NCBI RefSeq assembly: GCF_014303735.1
Contig: NZ_CP060296.1
Coordinates: forward strand, 631,501-695,500
Reading direction: 5' to 3'
Source: Variovorax sp. PAMC28562
GTDB lineage: Bacteria > Pseudomonadota > Gammaproteobacteria > Burkholderiales > Burkholderiaceae_C
DNA: 64,000 nucleotides
Of this stretch, positions 33,882 through 43,600 are shown in pieces. The notes under the pieces are model-generated. The model saw only the letters and a program-made list of their open reading frames with translations, was not told the DNA's origin and did no database searches. A program made the translations under genes and the position numbers. Position 1 is the first letter of the stretch. The number at the start of each line of letters is the position of its first letter.

Positions 33882-35795
33882 GTGCGGAACACAATTAGAT
33901 ACCAACTCGGCCACAGATTCGTGACGTTTTTCTCGCGTTTGCCCCGCCTGTCCCTTGCGCAGCAGCTCGTGTTGCTGGCACTGCTGCCCGCGACGGTTGC
34001 CACGCTGGGCGCGATCGGCGTGCTGACCGGTCAGCACCTGACGAGCGTGACCGACCTGATGCGCGCCAATGCGCAGACCGTGGCGCTGCAGGTCGCGACG
34101 CTGGCGCAACAGCCGCTGGCGCACCTCGACCGGCGGGCCTTGCTGCGCACGGCGCAGGCCGGCATCGCGCAACCGCACGTGCAACAGGTGCAGATCTGGT
34201 CGGAGGACGGGGAGATCGTCGCCAACTCCGAGACCGTCGACCGCAACCGCGGGGAAGGCCTGCGCGCCGTGGTGCCGATCGTGGGCGACGATGGCACGCA
34301 CATCGGCAAGGTGATGGTCGAGATCAGCCTCGACGCGGTGCACGCCGTGCGCAAGGCGGTATGGCTCAACGTGCTGGTGGTGCTGGCCGCCAGCCTGCTG
34401 GGCGTGGGCCTCGCGGGCTGGTGGGCGGCACGTCGCATCAGCGCACCGATCAAGGCGCTGGGTGAAGCCGTCGACCGGCTCGGCGCCGGTGAAGACGCCA
34501 GCGTGTCGGTCGAAGGCACGACCGAAGTGCGTCGACTTCAGCGCGGCTTCAATCAGGCGGCGAGCGCGTTGGTGCAAAGCCAGCGCATGCTGCAAAGCCG
34601 CATCGGCGATGCCACCGCCGAGCTCGCGCGCAAGAACGAGCAGCTGGAAATCGCGAGCCAGGCCAAGACCCGTTTGCTGGCCGCGGCCAGCCATGACCTG
34701 CGGCAACCGCTGCACGCACTCACGCTGTTCTCCGACGGGCTTGCCAACGGCGAAACCGATCCGTCGCGGCTGCAACGCATCGAGCACATCAAGGAATGCG
34801 TCGACTCGCTCGACCGGCTTTTTTCGGAGCTGCTCAACCTGTCGCAACTCGATGCCGGTGTGCTGCAGCCGCAGTGGATCGACTTTCCGCTGGACCGCCT
34901 GTTCGACGAAATCAGCCGCAACTTTCGCGCGGTGGCCGAGCAGCAGAACCTGCGACTGGTGGCGCGCAAGACCGACCTGTGGGTGCGCTGCGACTACGTG
35001 ATGCTGTCGCGCATCCTCAACAACCTGGTGTCGAACTCGCTGCGCCATACGGTCGAAGGCGGCGTGCTGATCGGCGCGCGGCGACGCGGCAAGGGCGTCC
35101 GCATCGACGTGTGGGACACCGGCATCGGCATCGCGCCGCAGCACCAGCAGAAGGTGTTCGAGGAGTTCTATCAAGTCGACCCAGGCAAGCAGGCGACCCG
35201 CGGCGCGCGCGGCATGGGCCTCGGGTTGGCGACGGTGCAGCGGCTGGCGTCTTTGCTGAACACGCGGGTCGACCTGATCTCGCGGCCGAAGAAAGGCACG
35301 TCGGTCCGCGTGCTGGTGCGCGGCGCGGCGCCCACCGCTTCGCTGGGCCAACCGGTGGGCGGCACCACGCTCGGCGGGCATGACGAAGAGGCCGATCTGC
35401 ACGGCGTACGGGTGCTGGTCATCGACGACGAGCGCACCATCCTCGAGGGTCTGCAGGTGGTGCTGGGCAACTGGGGTGCCACCGTGCTGGCGGCGGCAAG
35501 CCGGGCCGAGGCGCTGGCGCTGGCCGACCGCTGGGAGAGCCCGCCCGACGTGGTGGTGAGCGACTTGTTGCTGCAGGGTGGCGACAACGGGCTCGACGTC
35601 ATCACCGCGCTCGAGCGGCATCCGCGCGGCATCCGGGCGGCGACTGCACGGCTGCTGGTTACCGGAGAAACCAAGCCCGACCGGCTGCGCGAAGTGGCTG
35701 CCGCCGGAGTCGCGGTGCTCTACAAACCGGTGGCGCCGCGAGCCTTGCGACAGGCCATCGCGGCGCAGTTGGCGGCAGTGCGCGAAACGATCTGA
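33882..35795 (+). CDS. Hybrid sensor histidine kinase/response regulator
   Basis: 637 residues from a GTG at 33882 with an AAAGGGGGA ribosome-binding sequence just upstream. Two membrane helices (about 20-42 and 160-182) bound a periplasmic domain of ~120 residues. A HAMP segment is followed by HisKA (AAASHDLRQPLHAL, phosphoacceptor His), HATPase_c (NNLVSNSLRHT, DTGIGIAP, GMGLGLATVQRL) and a C-terminal receiver (VLVIDDERT, phosphoacceptor Asp in VVVSDLLLQGG, Lys in LYKPVAP). It is divergent from the PhnD-like gene, which may encode its ligand-binding partner. No DNA-binding output domain is attached, so a downstream regulator elsewhere is expected. Confidence 0.9.
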   Translation: MRNTIRYQLGHRFVTFFSRLPRLSLAQQLVLLALLPATVATLGAIGVLTGQHLTSVTDLMRANAQTVALQVATLAQQPLAHLDRRALLRTAQAGIAQPHVQQVQIWSEDGEIVANSETVDRNRGEGLRAVVPIVGDDGTHIGKVMVEISLDAVHAVRKAVWLNVLVVLAASLLGVGLAGWWAARRISAPIKALGEAVDRLGAGEDASVSVEGTTEVRRLQRGFNQAASALVQSQRMLQSRIGDATAELARKNEQLEIASQAKTRLLAAASHDLRQPLHALTLFSDGLANGETDPSRLQRIEHIKECVDSLDRLFSELLNLSQLDAGVLQPQWIDFPLDRLFDEISRNFRAVAEQQNLRLVARKTDLWVRCDYVMLSRILNNLVSNSLRHTVEGGVLIGARRRGKGVRIDVWDTGIGIAPQHQQKVFEEFYQVDPGKQATRGARGMGLGLATVQRLASLLNTRVDLISRPKKGTSVRVLVRGAAPTASLGQPVGGTTLGGHDEEADLHGVRVLVIDDERTILEGLQVVLGNWGATVLAAASRAEALALADRWESPPDVVVSDLLLQGGDNGLDVITALERHPRGIRAATARLLVTGETKPDRLREVAAAGVAVLYKPVAPRALRQAIAAQLAAVRETI

Positions 35796-35955
35796 AGCAT
35801 GTTGTGCAGGTCGCTAGTCCATCGGGCATAGACCGACAGGCCGCGACCCGTTGCCGCCCGACATCGCGGCGCCACCGTTGGACACGCGACACCGGCCTTC
35901 TGCCTTATCGCGTGAAATGAGCCGGGTCCGTACATTGAGCTGCATCGTGCTGCCC

Positions 35956-37035
35956 ATGTTTGCGAATCACCTCAGGACGCTTCTGCGTGCGTTGCGCGCC
36001 GGCGTCGGCGTTGCCTCTGTGGGCGCCGCATTGTTCGGCGGGGGTGCGCACGCCGGCGGGCTGACGGTGCTGATAGCCGACGAGACCGCGCCGCACACCG
36101 AGTTCTTGCGGCAGTTGCGCGAGACGCGAGATGCGCGCGACCCCAACAGCCGCTTCGACGTGGTGCGAATGTCGAACGGCGGCGCCGACCTGTCGACTGC
36201 CTCCGCCGCCTCGACCGCCATCGCTGATGAAGAGCGCAGCGTCGTGACCGGCGTGCGAACCCGCAGCATGCGCGCCAGCGCTGCCGCGAGCCCAATCGTT
36301 CCCGCCGACACCAGCATCACCATGGCCGTCGGCCCGAGCGCCGCACGCGCGGCCATCGAGCGGCCCGGCCATGAGCCCTTGCTGCTCGTGATGCTGACGC
36401 GGCTCGACTACGAAGGCCTGAAAACCAGCCCCTCATTCAAGCGGCCCGACCGCCGCGTCGGCGTGCTGCTGCGCGACCCGGCCATGGCCGATCAGCTGGT
36501 GCTGGTCGATGCGGTATTGCCTGGCAAGCGGCGGCTCGGTGTCGTTGCCACGGCCGAGTCGGAGCCGCTGCTGCGCGAACTGCAGCGCGCCGCGCAGGGC
36601 TGGGACCTGCAGATCGAATACGCGCCCGATGCCAGGTCGCTCGGCGCCGCGCTGCGTGCGGTTCTGACGCGCAACGATGCGCTGATGGTGCTGCCCGACC
36701 TCATCGGCGACAGCCAGGCCGCGACGCTCGCGGTGCTGCACGCGGGCGCCGGTGCGGGGCTCCCGGTGTTCGGCGCCAACGAAGGTCTGGTGCGCTCCGG
36801 TGGCCTGGCCGCCGCGGTGTCGACGCCATCGCAATTGGCGATGCAGGCGCGCACCATGGGCCTGAAGCTGGCGAGCGGCGCTGGCGGTAACGGTGCGGGC
36901 ACCAACGCAGCCGGCGTGCTGGTCGAAGCCGCGACGCCGGCCACGGTACGCGTCAACTCGACGGTGGCGCGCGGGCTCAACTTGCGCGTGCCGGACGAGC
37001 GGGAGCTGACCGACCGGTTGACTGCCGTTCGATGA
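35956..37035 (+). CDS. Periplasmic binding protein, ABC-substrate-binding type
   Basis: About 359 residues from the ATG at 35956, which begins a signal peptide (LRALRAGVGVASVGAALFGG GAHA). The mature protein reads as a Rossmann-like periplasmic binding fold: LTVLIADETAPHTEF, a mid-region PDRRVGVLLRDPAMADQLVLV, RRLGVVATAESEPLLRE and VLPDLIGDSQAATLAVL. This resembles the TrpX/YtfQ-like ABC substrate-binding family. No permease gene is adjacent. Its stop overlaps the start of the next kinase gene (ATGA), so it is co-translated with that kinase and is most likely its sensory input. An upstream in-frame start at 35851 is less likely. Confidence 0.78.
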   Translation: MFANHLRTLLRALRAGVGVASVGAALFGGGAHAGGLTVLIADETAPHTEFLRQLRETRDARDPNSRFDVVRMSNGGADLSTASAASTAIADEERSVVTGVRTRSMRASAAASPIVPADTSITMAVGPSAARAAIERPGHEPLLLVMLTRLDYEGLKTSPSFKRPDRRVGVLLRDPAMADQLVLVDAVLPGKRRLGVVATAESEPLLRELQRAAQGWDLQIEYAPDARSLGAALRAVLTRNDALMVLPDLIGDSQAATLAVLHAGAGAGLPVFGANEGLVRSGGLAAAVSTPSQLAMQARTMGLKLASGAGGNGAGTNAAGVLVEAATPATVRVNSTVARGLNLRVPDERELTDRLTAVR

Positions 37036-39023
37036 CCGCGCCGAGCCCGGGTGCAGCGCACTCCGCGCCGGTGGCCGCTGCGGCGCAAGCGTCGCGTTTG
37101 CATAGCCGTCCACTCGTCGTGCAAGGCAATCTGCAGCGAGACCTGATCCGACTCGGCGTGGTGCCGTGCGCCGCGGTCGCCATCGCACTCACCACGTGGT
37201 TCACCCACAGTCGCTTGCGCACGCTCGAAAGCGCTTTCGATGCCGAAGGCCAGGCGGTGGCACGACAGGTCGCGGCCATGTCCGACCTGAGCCTGTACGC
37301 GGGCGATGTGCCGGCCCTGCAGAACGTGGCCAACGCGGCATTGCGCGGCGGCCAGGTGGTGCGCATCGAGATCAGCAACAGCGCTGGCGTCTTCGTCACC
37401 GCTGGTTCAAGCACCGCGCCGATGGAGCGGCTGCGCATGTTCACCGCACCCGTTACGGTGCGCGAAGCCTCGCGTGCCAGCGCCTTCGCGCCCGAGGGCT
37501 CGACGGCCGCAGGCGACGCGCCCATCGGCGTGGTGCAGACCTTTCGCGACACCACCGAATACGGCCGCGAACGCACGCGCTCGCTGATGGCCGGCGTTGG
37601 CATCGCGCTGGTGGCGTTGCTGGCGGCATGGGCGTCGGTGCGGCACATGGCACGGGCGGTGGCATCGCCATTGCGCCGCGTGTCGCGCACGGTGGCGGCA
37701 CTCGAAGCCGGTAACTTCGATGCGCGTTGCGACGTCGTCGGACGCGGCGCGACGGAGGACGAGCAAGGCGCCCAGTCGGTGCCTCGCGGCACGCACGAAG
37801 TCGCCAACCTGGCGCACGACATCAACCGGCTCGCCGAGCGGCTGCAGCGCAACCACCAGGTCAGCGAGGAGCGCGTGCGCGAAGCCACCGCCGTGGCACT
37901 GCAGCGCATGGCCGAGGCCGAGCAAGCAGCGTTGTCGCGCGCACGTTTTCTGGCTGCGGCGAGCCACGATCTGCGGCAACCACTGCACGCGATGGGCCTC
38001 TTCATCGATGGTCTGATGCCGACCGCCACGCCGGCGCAGCGGCCGGCCGTGCAGCGTTTGCAGGAGAGCACCGAATTCATGGGCGTGCTGCTCGACGACC
38101 TGCTCGAAATTTCGCGGCTCGATGCACAGGTGTTGACGCCCGCCATCACCGCCGTGTCGCTCGCGATGCTGTTCGATCAGCTCGAAGCGCAGCACGCATC
38201 GCAAGCCAGCGAAGCGCGCGTGCGGCTGGTCTGGCGCGATCACGATCTGGCGGTGCGCAGCGACCCTGCATTGCTGCTGCGCATCGTCGGCAACCTCGTG
38301 AGCAACGCGGTGCGGCATGCGCCGCTCGACGGCACGGTGCTGGTGATGGCGCGACGCCGCGGAGGCGCAGTGCGCATCGAGGTGCGCGACAACGGCGTCG
38401 GTATCGCGCCGATCCACCAAAGCCGCATCTTCGAAGAGTTCTACCAAGTCGCGAACACCGAGCGCGACCGTCGCCAGGGCTTCGGACTCGGGCTGGCGAT
38501 TTGCGCACGCATCGCCCGCCTGCTCGGCACCCGCATCGCGGTGCGCTCTGCCTTGCAGAACGGCAGCACCTTCAGCCTCGACCTGCCCGAAGCCCGGCTC
38601 GCCGATGTCGCGCCGCCAATACCGCAGCCGGTCGCGCCGTCGGCATTGGCGCACCTGCGTTGCCTGGTGGTCGACGACGATCCGGCCATCCTCGAAAGCA
38701 GCCGCATGCTGCTGGAGCAATGGGGTTGCCAGGTGAACTTGGCCGCGACGTTCGGCGAAGCAGTGGTGCTGCTCGGCGAGCCCGGCGTGCGCTTCGACGT
38801 GCTGCTGTGCGACCTGCAACTGGCAGGCGAGGAAGACGGCATGACCGTCATCGAAGCGGCGCGCAAGCTGCAGCCTGATGCGCTGGCGGTGCTGGTGTCG
38901 GGCGCCACCGGGCCGGAGGCGCTGCAGCGGCTACGGCAAGGTGGCGTCATGCTGCTGACCAAGCCGGTGGCGCCGGCCAAACTGCGGGCGTTGCTGTCGA
39001 CACGTCGGCAGAAGACAGCATGA
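37032..39023 (+). CDS. Hybrid sensor histidine kinase/response regulator
   Basis: 663 residues, same architecture as the kinase at 33882: membrane helix near 43-62, periplasmic sensor domain, second helix (MAGVGIALVALLAAWASV), HAMP, HisKA (LAAASHDLRQPLHAMGLF), HATPase_c (GNLVSNAVRHA, DNGVGIAP, GFGLGLAICARIARLLG) and a C-terminal receiver (CLVVDDDPAI, Asp in DVLLCDLQLAG, Lys in LTKPVAP). It is clearly paralogous to that kinase. The start overlaps the binding-protein gene. All phosphotransfer residues are present. Confidence 0.92.
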   Translation: MTAPSPGAAHSAPVAAAAQASRLHSRPLVVQGNLQRDLIRLGVVPCAAVAIALTTWFTHSRLRTLESAFDAEGQAVARQVAAMSDLSLYAGDVPALQNVANAALRGGQVVRIEISNSAGVFVTAGSSTAPMERLRMFTAPVTVREASRASAFAPEGSTAAGDAPIGVVQTFRDTTEYGRERTRSLMAGVGIALVALLAAWASVRHMARAVASPLRRVSRTVAALEAGNFDARCDVVGRGATEDEQGAQSVPRGTHEVANLAHDINRLAERLQRNHQVSEERVREATAVALQRMAEAEQAALSRARFLAAASHDLRQPLHAMGLFIDGLMPTATPAQRPAVQRLQESTEFMGVLLDDLLEISRLDAQVLTPAITAVSLAMLFDQLEAQHASQASEARVRLVWRDHDLAVRSDPALLLRIVGNLVSNAVRHAPLDGTVLVMARRRGGAVRIEVRDNGVGIAPIHQSRIFEEFYQVANTERDRRQGFGLGLAICARIARLLGTRIAVRSALQNGSTFSLDLPEARLADVAPPIPQPVAPSALAHLRCLVVDDDPAILESSRMLLEQWGCQVNLAATFGEAVVLLGEPGVRFDVLLCDLQLAGEEDGMTVIEAARKLQPDALAVLVSGATGPEALQRLRQGGVMLLTKPVAPAKLRALLSTRRQKTA

Positions 39024-39033
39024 CAATTCGCCG

Positions 39034-39810
39034 ATGCTCGATCTCACCGCGCTGAAAGACATTCGCCCGTTCGTCGCAACGCCCAACTACGGCGGCGTGC
39101 TGACCTCGGTCTACGTGCGCAGCCTGCTCGGGCTGGTCAACACCGCATGGACGCACGGCATGTCGATGCAGACGCGATTTCTGGATGGCGACAGCCTCGT
39201 CACCCGCGCCCGCAATCGGCTCGTCGCCGAGTTCATGGCCGACACGCGCTGGACGCATCTTTTCTGGATCGACGCCGACATCGGCTTCGATCCGCAGGCG
39301 GCATTGCGGCTGCTGCTGTCGGGACGCGATGTGGTGGCGGGCATCTATCCGCAGAAGCGCGATGGCTGGCCCGACGCAGGGCTCGAATCGGCCTTGCCTG
39401 CGGGCAGCACACGCGCAGATTTCGAGGCCCGCTACGCACGCTTTCCGGTCAATGCATTGGCCGGAACGCACGCGGCCGATGCCGATGGTTTTGTCGAAGT
39501 GGCGGAGGCACCGACCGGGTTCATGCTGATCGAGCGCCGCGTGTTCGATCGCATGGCGTCGCATTTTTTCGAGCTGCGCTACACCCCCGATGCGGGAGAC
39601 GACCCAGCCGAAGCCGGCTGGCCACACTACCGCTTCTTCGACACGATGCAAGAGCCGGACGGCGGCCGCTACCTCAGCGAAGACTTCGCATTCTGTCGGC
39701 GCTGGCGTGCCGCGGGCGGACAGGTATTCATCGACACGCAATCGAACCTCGCGCACCACGGACAGCGCACCTACACCGGCAACTTCGCGCGCTACCTGTC
39801 GCACCCATGA
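39034..39810 (+). CDS. GT-A-fold glycosyltransferase-like protein
   Basis: 258 residues. The N-terminus has IRPFVATPNYGGVLTSVYVR and SLVTRARNRLVAEFM, followed by WTHLFWIDADIGFDP with the DxD motif that binds the metal-nucleotide sugar in GT-A enzymes. DVVAGIYPQKR and the C-terminal GGRYLSEDFAFCRRWRAAGG (acceptor-side acidic residues) match the Anp1/GT2-like 'glycosyltransferase family 2' group. It likely transfers a sugar from a nucleotide donor in the cytoplasm. It is coupled to the FkbM methyltransferase gene by a 4-nt overlap and converges on tpsA, so TpsA or a surface glycan are candidate acceptors. Confidence 0.8.
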   Translation: MLDLTALKDIRPFVATPNYGGVLTSVYVRSLLGLVNTAWTHGMSMQTRFLDGDSLVTRARNRLVAEFMADTRWTHLFWIDADIGFDPQAALRLLLSGRDVVAGIYPQKRDGWPDAGLESALPAGSTRADFEARYARFPVNALAGTHAADADGFVEVAEAPTGFMLIERRVFDRMASHFFELRYTPDAGDDPAEAGWPHYRFFDTMQEPDGGRYLSEDFAFCRRWRAAGGQVFIDTQSNLAHHGQRTYTGNFARYLSHP

Positions 39811-40676
39811 ACAACACCGGCATCTACGCGCTGATCGCGCCGACGCGACTGACCGAGGTCGTCGACGTCGGCGCCAACCCGATCGACGGCGAGCCGCCCT
39901 ATGCGTCGATGCTGGCGGCTGGCCGGTGCCGCGTGACCGGCTTCGAACCGCAAGCCGATGCGTTCGACACGCTGCAGGCGACCAAGGGTCCGCTGGCGCG
40001 CTATCTGCCCTACGCACTGGGCGACGGCGCCGTCCACTCGCTGCAGATTTGTCGGGGCAGCGGCATGACCAGCCTGTTCGAACCCGACCCTGCGGCACTC
40101 GCGCTTTTCACCGGGCTGCAGCCGCTGGCCGAGGTGCTGCAGCGGGTGTCCATACAGACCCACCGCCTCGATGCACTCGACACCATCACGCACATCGACC
40201 TCATCAAGCTCGACGTGCAGGGCAGCGAACTCGCGGTGCTGCAGGGTGGCCGCACGAAGCTGCGGGAAGCGGTCGCGGTGCACACCGAAGTCTCGTTCGT
40301 CACGCTGTACAAGGGCCAGCCGCCCTTCGGCGAGATCGATGGAGAACTGCGCCACCAGGGCTTCATGCCGCATTGCTACGACCAGATCAAGCAGGCACCG
40401 ATCGCACCGGCGGTGGTGCCCGGCGACGGCGGCCGCGGGTTGCGTCAACTGCTGGAGGCCGACATCGTCTACGTGCGCGATCTCACGCGCCCGGACGCCA
40501 TGAGCGATGCGCAGTTGCGCCAGCTCGCCGCCATCGCGCACAGCTGCTATGGCTCTTTCGACCTGGCGCTGCGCTGCGTCGCGTTGCTGGAACAGCGCGG
40601 CACGCTGCAGGCTGGCGCGCAGCAGGCCTATGCCGCGCTGCTGGCCGCACCCGACCCCGCAGACCTCGGCCCCTAG
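39807..40676 (+). CDS. FkbM-family SAM-dependent methyltransferase
   Basis: 289 residues from an ATG at 39807 that overlaps the glycosyltransferase stop. The SAM-binding motif is EVVDVGANPIDGEPPYASML and the acidic strand end is VTGFEPQADAFDTL. IDLIKLDVQGSELAVLQGG is the FkbM signature (LK-x-DVEG/QGxE), followed by EAVAVHTEVSFVTLYKGQPPF. The ~90 C-terminal residues are an extra helical region. FkbM enzymes O-methylate sugars or polyketides; with a glycosyltransferase upstream, sugar methylation is the likeliest role. Its TAG stop shares the CTAG sequence with the stop of tpsA on the other strand. Confidence 0.87.
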   Translation: MNNTGIYALIAPTRLTEVVDVGANPIDGEPPYASMLAAGRCRVTGFEPQADAFDTLQATKGPLARYLPYALGDGAVHSLQICRGSGMTSLFEPDPAALALFTGLQPLAEVLQRVSIQTHRLDALDTITHIDLIKLDVQGSELAVLQGGRTKLREAVAVHTEVSFVTLYKGQPPFGEIDGELRHQGFMPHCYDQIKQAPIAPAVVPGDGGRGLRQLLEADIVYVRDLTRPDAMSDAQLRQLAAIAHSCYGSFDLALRCVALLEQRGTLQAGAQQAYAALLAAPDPADLGP

Positions 40677-43600
40677 AAGTCCGAACAGCCGTTGCGCCGC
40701 TCGGCGTCGACGCAACTCGTGAGGTTGGGCCGGGAGCGCACGCGAGACCATTCGCTGGCGAGCACGTCGCCGCCTTGCTGTGCGCGCTCGCCATCCAGCG
40801 GCCCGGTGGCAAAGCAGATCGGCGGCGCGCCGATATTGCGGTCGTAGATCCAGCTGTCGGGCATCTCGCGCAGCACATCGGGCTTGGGCAACTGAGACAG
40901 TTGAGGGAGAACGAATAACGGCGATGCAGGCACTGCACCGACGTTGAGCTGGCCCGGCACCACGTTGACCGCATAACCTGCGGTCGACGCAAAGGCGCCG
41001 TTGATCGGGTACGCGCCTGGCGGGCTCGACGCGTTGGCGGGCGACGACAACGCTCCGCCAAAACTCGATCCGGTATCGCCCAATATCAACCCGGTCAGGC
41101 TGTAGATGAACGGCGGATTCGGCAAGCCGCCCGGTCGGGTGGCATTGCCGACAACGACCGTGGCCGTCGGCTGCTGCGCATAGATGAAATGGTTGTCGCC
41201 CGGCGTCACACTCACGCTGCACAACCCGAGGTACGCGCAGTGGTAGAGATTGGGCAGAGGCCCGGAGCCACTCAGTCCGTTGCGTGTCTCGCCGATCCAC
41301 GTCTGGGCCCACACCCGCCACGGTGCACCGGCGATGGTGTCGGCCGCCAGGTTCTGGAACCGCGAAGCAGCCACGAGATCGGCACCGCTGCCGCTCGTCA
41401 CATTGGTGTTGAGCGAGAGGTCGCCGCCCAGCGTGCGCACGAACACCGTATCGGCCGCCATCGAACCTGCGGTGACCACCTGCGGCGTATTCGACGCTGC
41501 ATCGAAGCCGATGACCGACGCGTTGCCGAGCGTGACCGCGTTGACGTCGGTGTAGTCGAAGCGTCCGGCAGCGCCGCCCGCCACCACGCCGACATCGTTG
41601 GCCGCGGACGAGAGCAGCACATTGCCACCGGACGAACGCGCCAGCAGCGTGCCCGCGGCGATCCCGGCGCCAGCCGACTGCGTGATGTTGCCGGCACTCA
41701 AGAGGCCGAGCTGCGGCGCGCTGACCGATGCGCCGAGCGTGATGTTGCCGCCGCCACCGTTCTGCAGCGTGAGCGGCGACACCATGGCCAGCGACCCGAC
41801 CACGTCGATGTTGCCGGCCTGCGTATTGCTGCCGACCACGATCGAACCGGCTGTGATGCGCGTCAGTTCGTCGGCGCTGACCGCGAAGCCGTTGGCCGCC
41901 GTCCCGCCCAGCGTGATCGGGTTGGCGATGCGGTCACCGGCATTGCCTCCGGCATCGACGCCACCGGGTCGGAGGTCGAGCACGCCGCCGGCGTTGACGG
42001 CGCCGCCGACGGCCAGTGCATCGGCCGTACCGCCGCTCGCGGCGCGAAGCACCACGTTGCCGCCGCCCGCCACGCGAGATGCAGGAATGGGAATGCCTGT
42101 GCCGGTGGGCCCTTGAATAAAGATGCCGGCATCCGCGATCTGCGACTCGCCGGTGATTTCGATGTTGCCCGCGCCCAGCGTGGTGACGCTACCGCCATTG
42201 ACGATGCGAACACCGTTGCCGACAGGCGAGTCGGGCGTCTGCACCGCACGCAGGCCGTGCACGCTGATGTTGCCGCTGACGCTTTGGACGGTGGCGCCGT
42301 TGATCTCGACGCCGTGCCCTGCCGTGGGCGCACCGCTGCCCGACAAGGAGTTCCCGACGCCCGTGATCCGGATGGCGCCGCTGGTGGTGGAAATGCTGCT
42401 GTTCGTCCCGTTGAAGTTGGAGATCAGTTGCACGCCGGTGCCAGTGGCATTGCTGATGCCCGACAGCGTGACGTCACCGGTTGCGCTCTGGATCGTCGAG
42501 CCCGTGAGACCGACGACCGCCGGCGCCAGGAAGAAGTAAGTCCCCGGGTTGCGTGTGCCGATCAGTTGCACCGCGCCGCCTGCATTGGCATCGCTTTGCC
42601 CGACACGGGTGTCGACCTTCGCGTTGGTCAGGCACACGCCGCAAGTAGCGAACAGGCTGGTACCGGTCATCGACACGCTGCCGCCGTTGGTGGTGATCTG
42701 TCCGCTGTAGTTGACGTTGCCGCCGACGCCGCCCAGGCCGGCACTGAGCACCACGTCCAGCGAACCGCCGGTCGACTGGATCACCGTCGGGTTGAAGGCC
42801 GAGATGCCCGCGTTGGCATCGATCTCGAACTTCACCGGCGCACCTGCGCTGGTGCGCTGGATGACGGTATTGAGGCCGAAGGTGACGTTGCCGATCGTGG
42901 TCGGCGCCGGCGTGCCGGTGGTGATGGTCACGCCGGTGTTGTTGTCGAGCGCGAAGTTGATGTCGCCGTCCTGCACGGTCGATGCAACGAGCGGCACAAA
43001 TGGATTGGTCGGCAGCGTGCCTGCGGCAGCGCCGTGGGCGATGGTGACATCCACCGGGTCGATCACCCAACTTCCGGCCTGGCCAGCCGGCGCCGATCCG
43101 TCCACACGAATCCCTTGCAGTTGCAACGCGGGCGCCGAGGTTTCGATGCGGCCACCATTGCCGCCTGCCGAACCGCCCCGCGCCGAAAGGCGGCCGTTCG
43201 CATAGAGCGACTTGTCGCCGACCACGTCGATGCGACCGGCATTGCCGACGGCCGACGTCGCGCTTGCGTTCAGCTCGACCGTGTCGCCGATCACCACGAT
43301 GCCGCTGGCGTTGACGCCGGCGACGGCAGTGCCGGTGACAGCGATGTTTCCCGATTGCCCGGCGCCGCCACTGTCGATGACCGCCGCGGTGCCGCTGCCG
43401 GCGATCACCACGTTGCGTCCGCTGATCGCGATGTTGCCGCCCGCCATGGTCTGGCTGCGCGTCGACAGGAGGGTGCGTGGCTGCGCGCCCAGAATCGATT
43501 CGCCGGGCGGCTGGATGCCGAAGGTCGGTCCTGCATCGGCACCGAATTGCGCCAACGCCACATCGCTGCCGCGACCGTTGATCGTGATGCGCCCGCCTTC

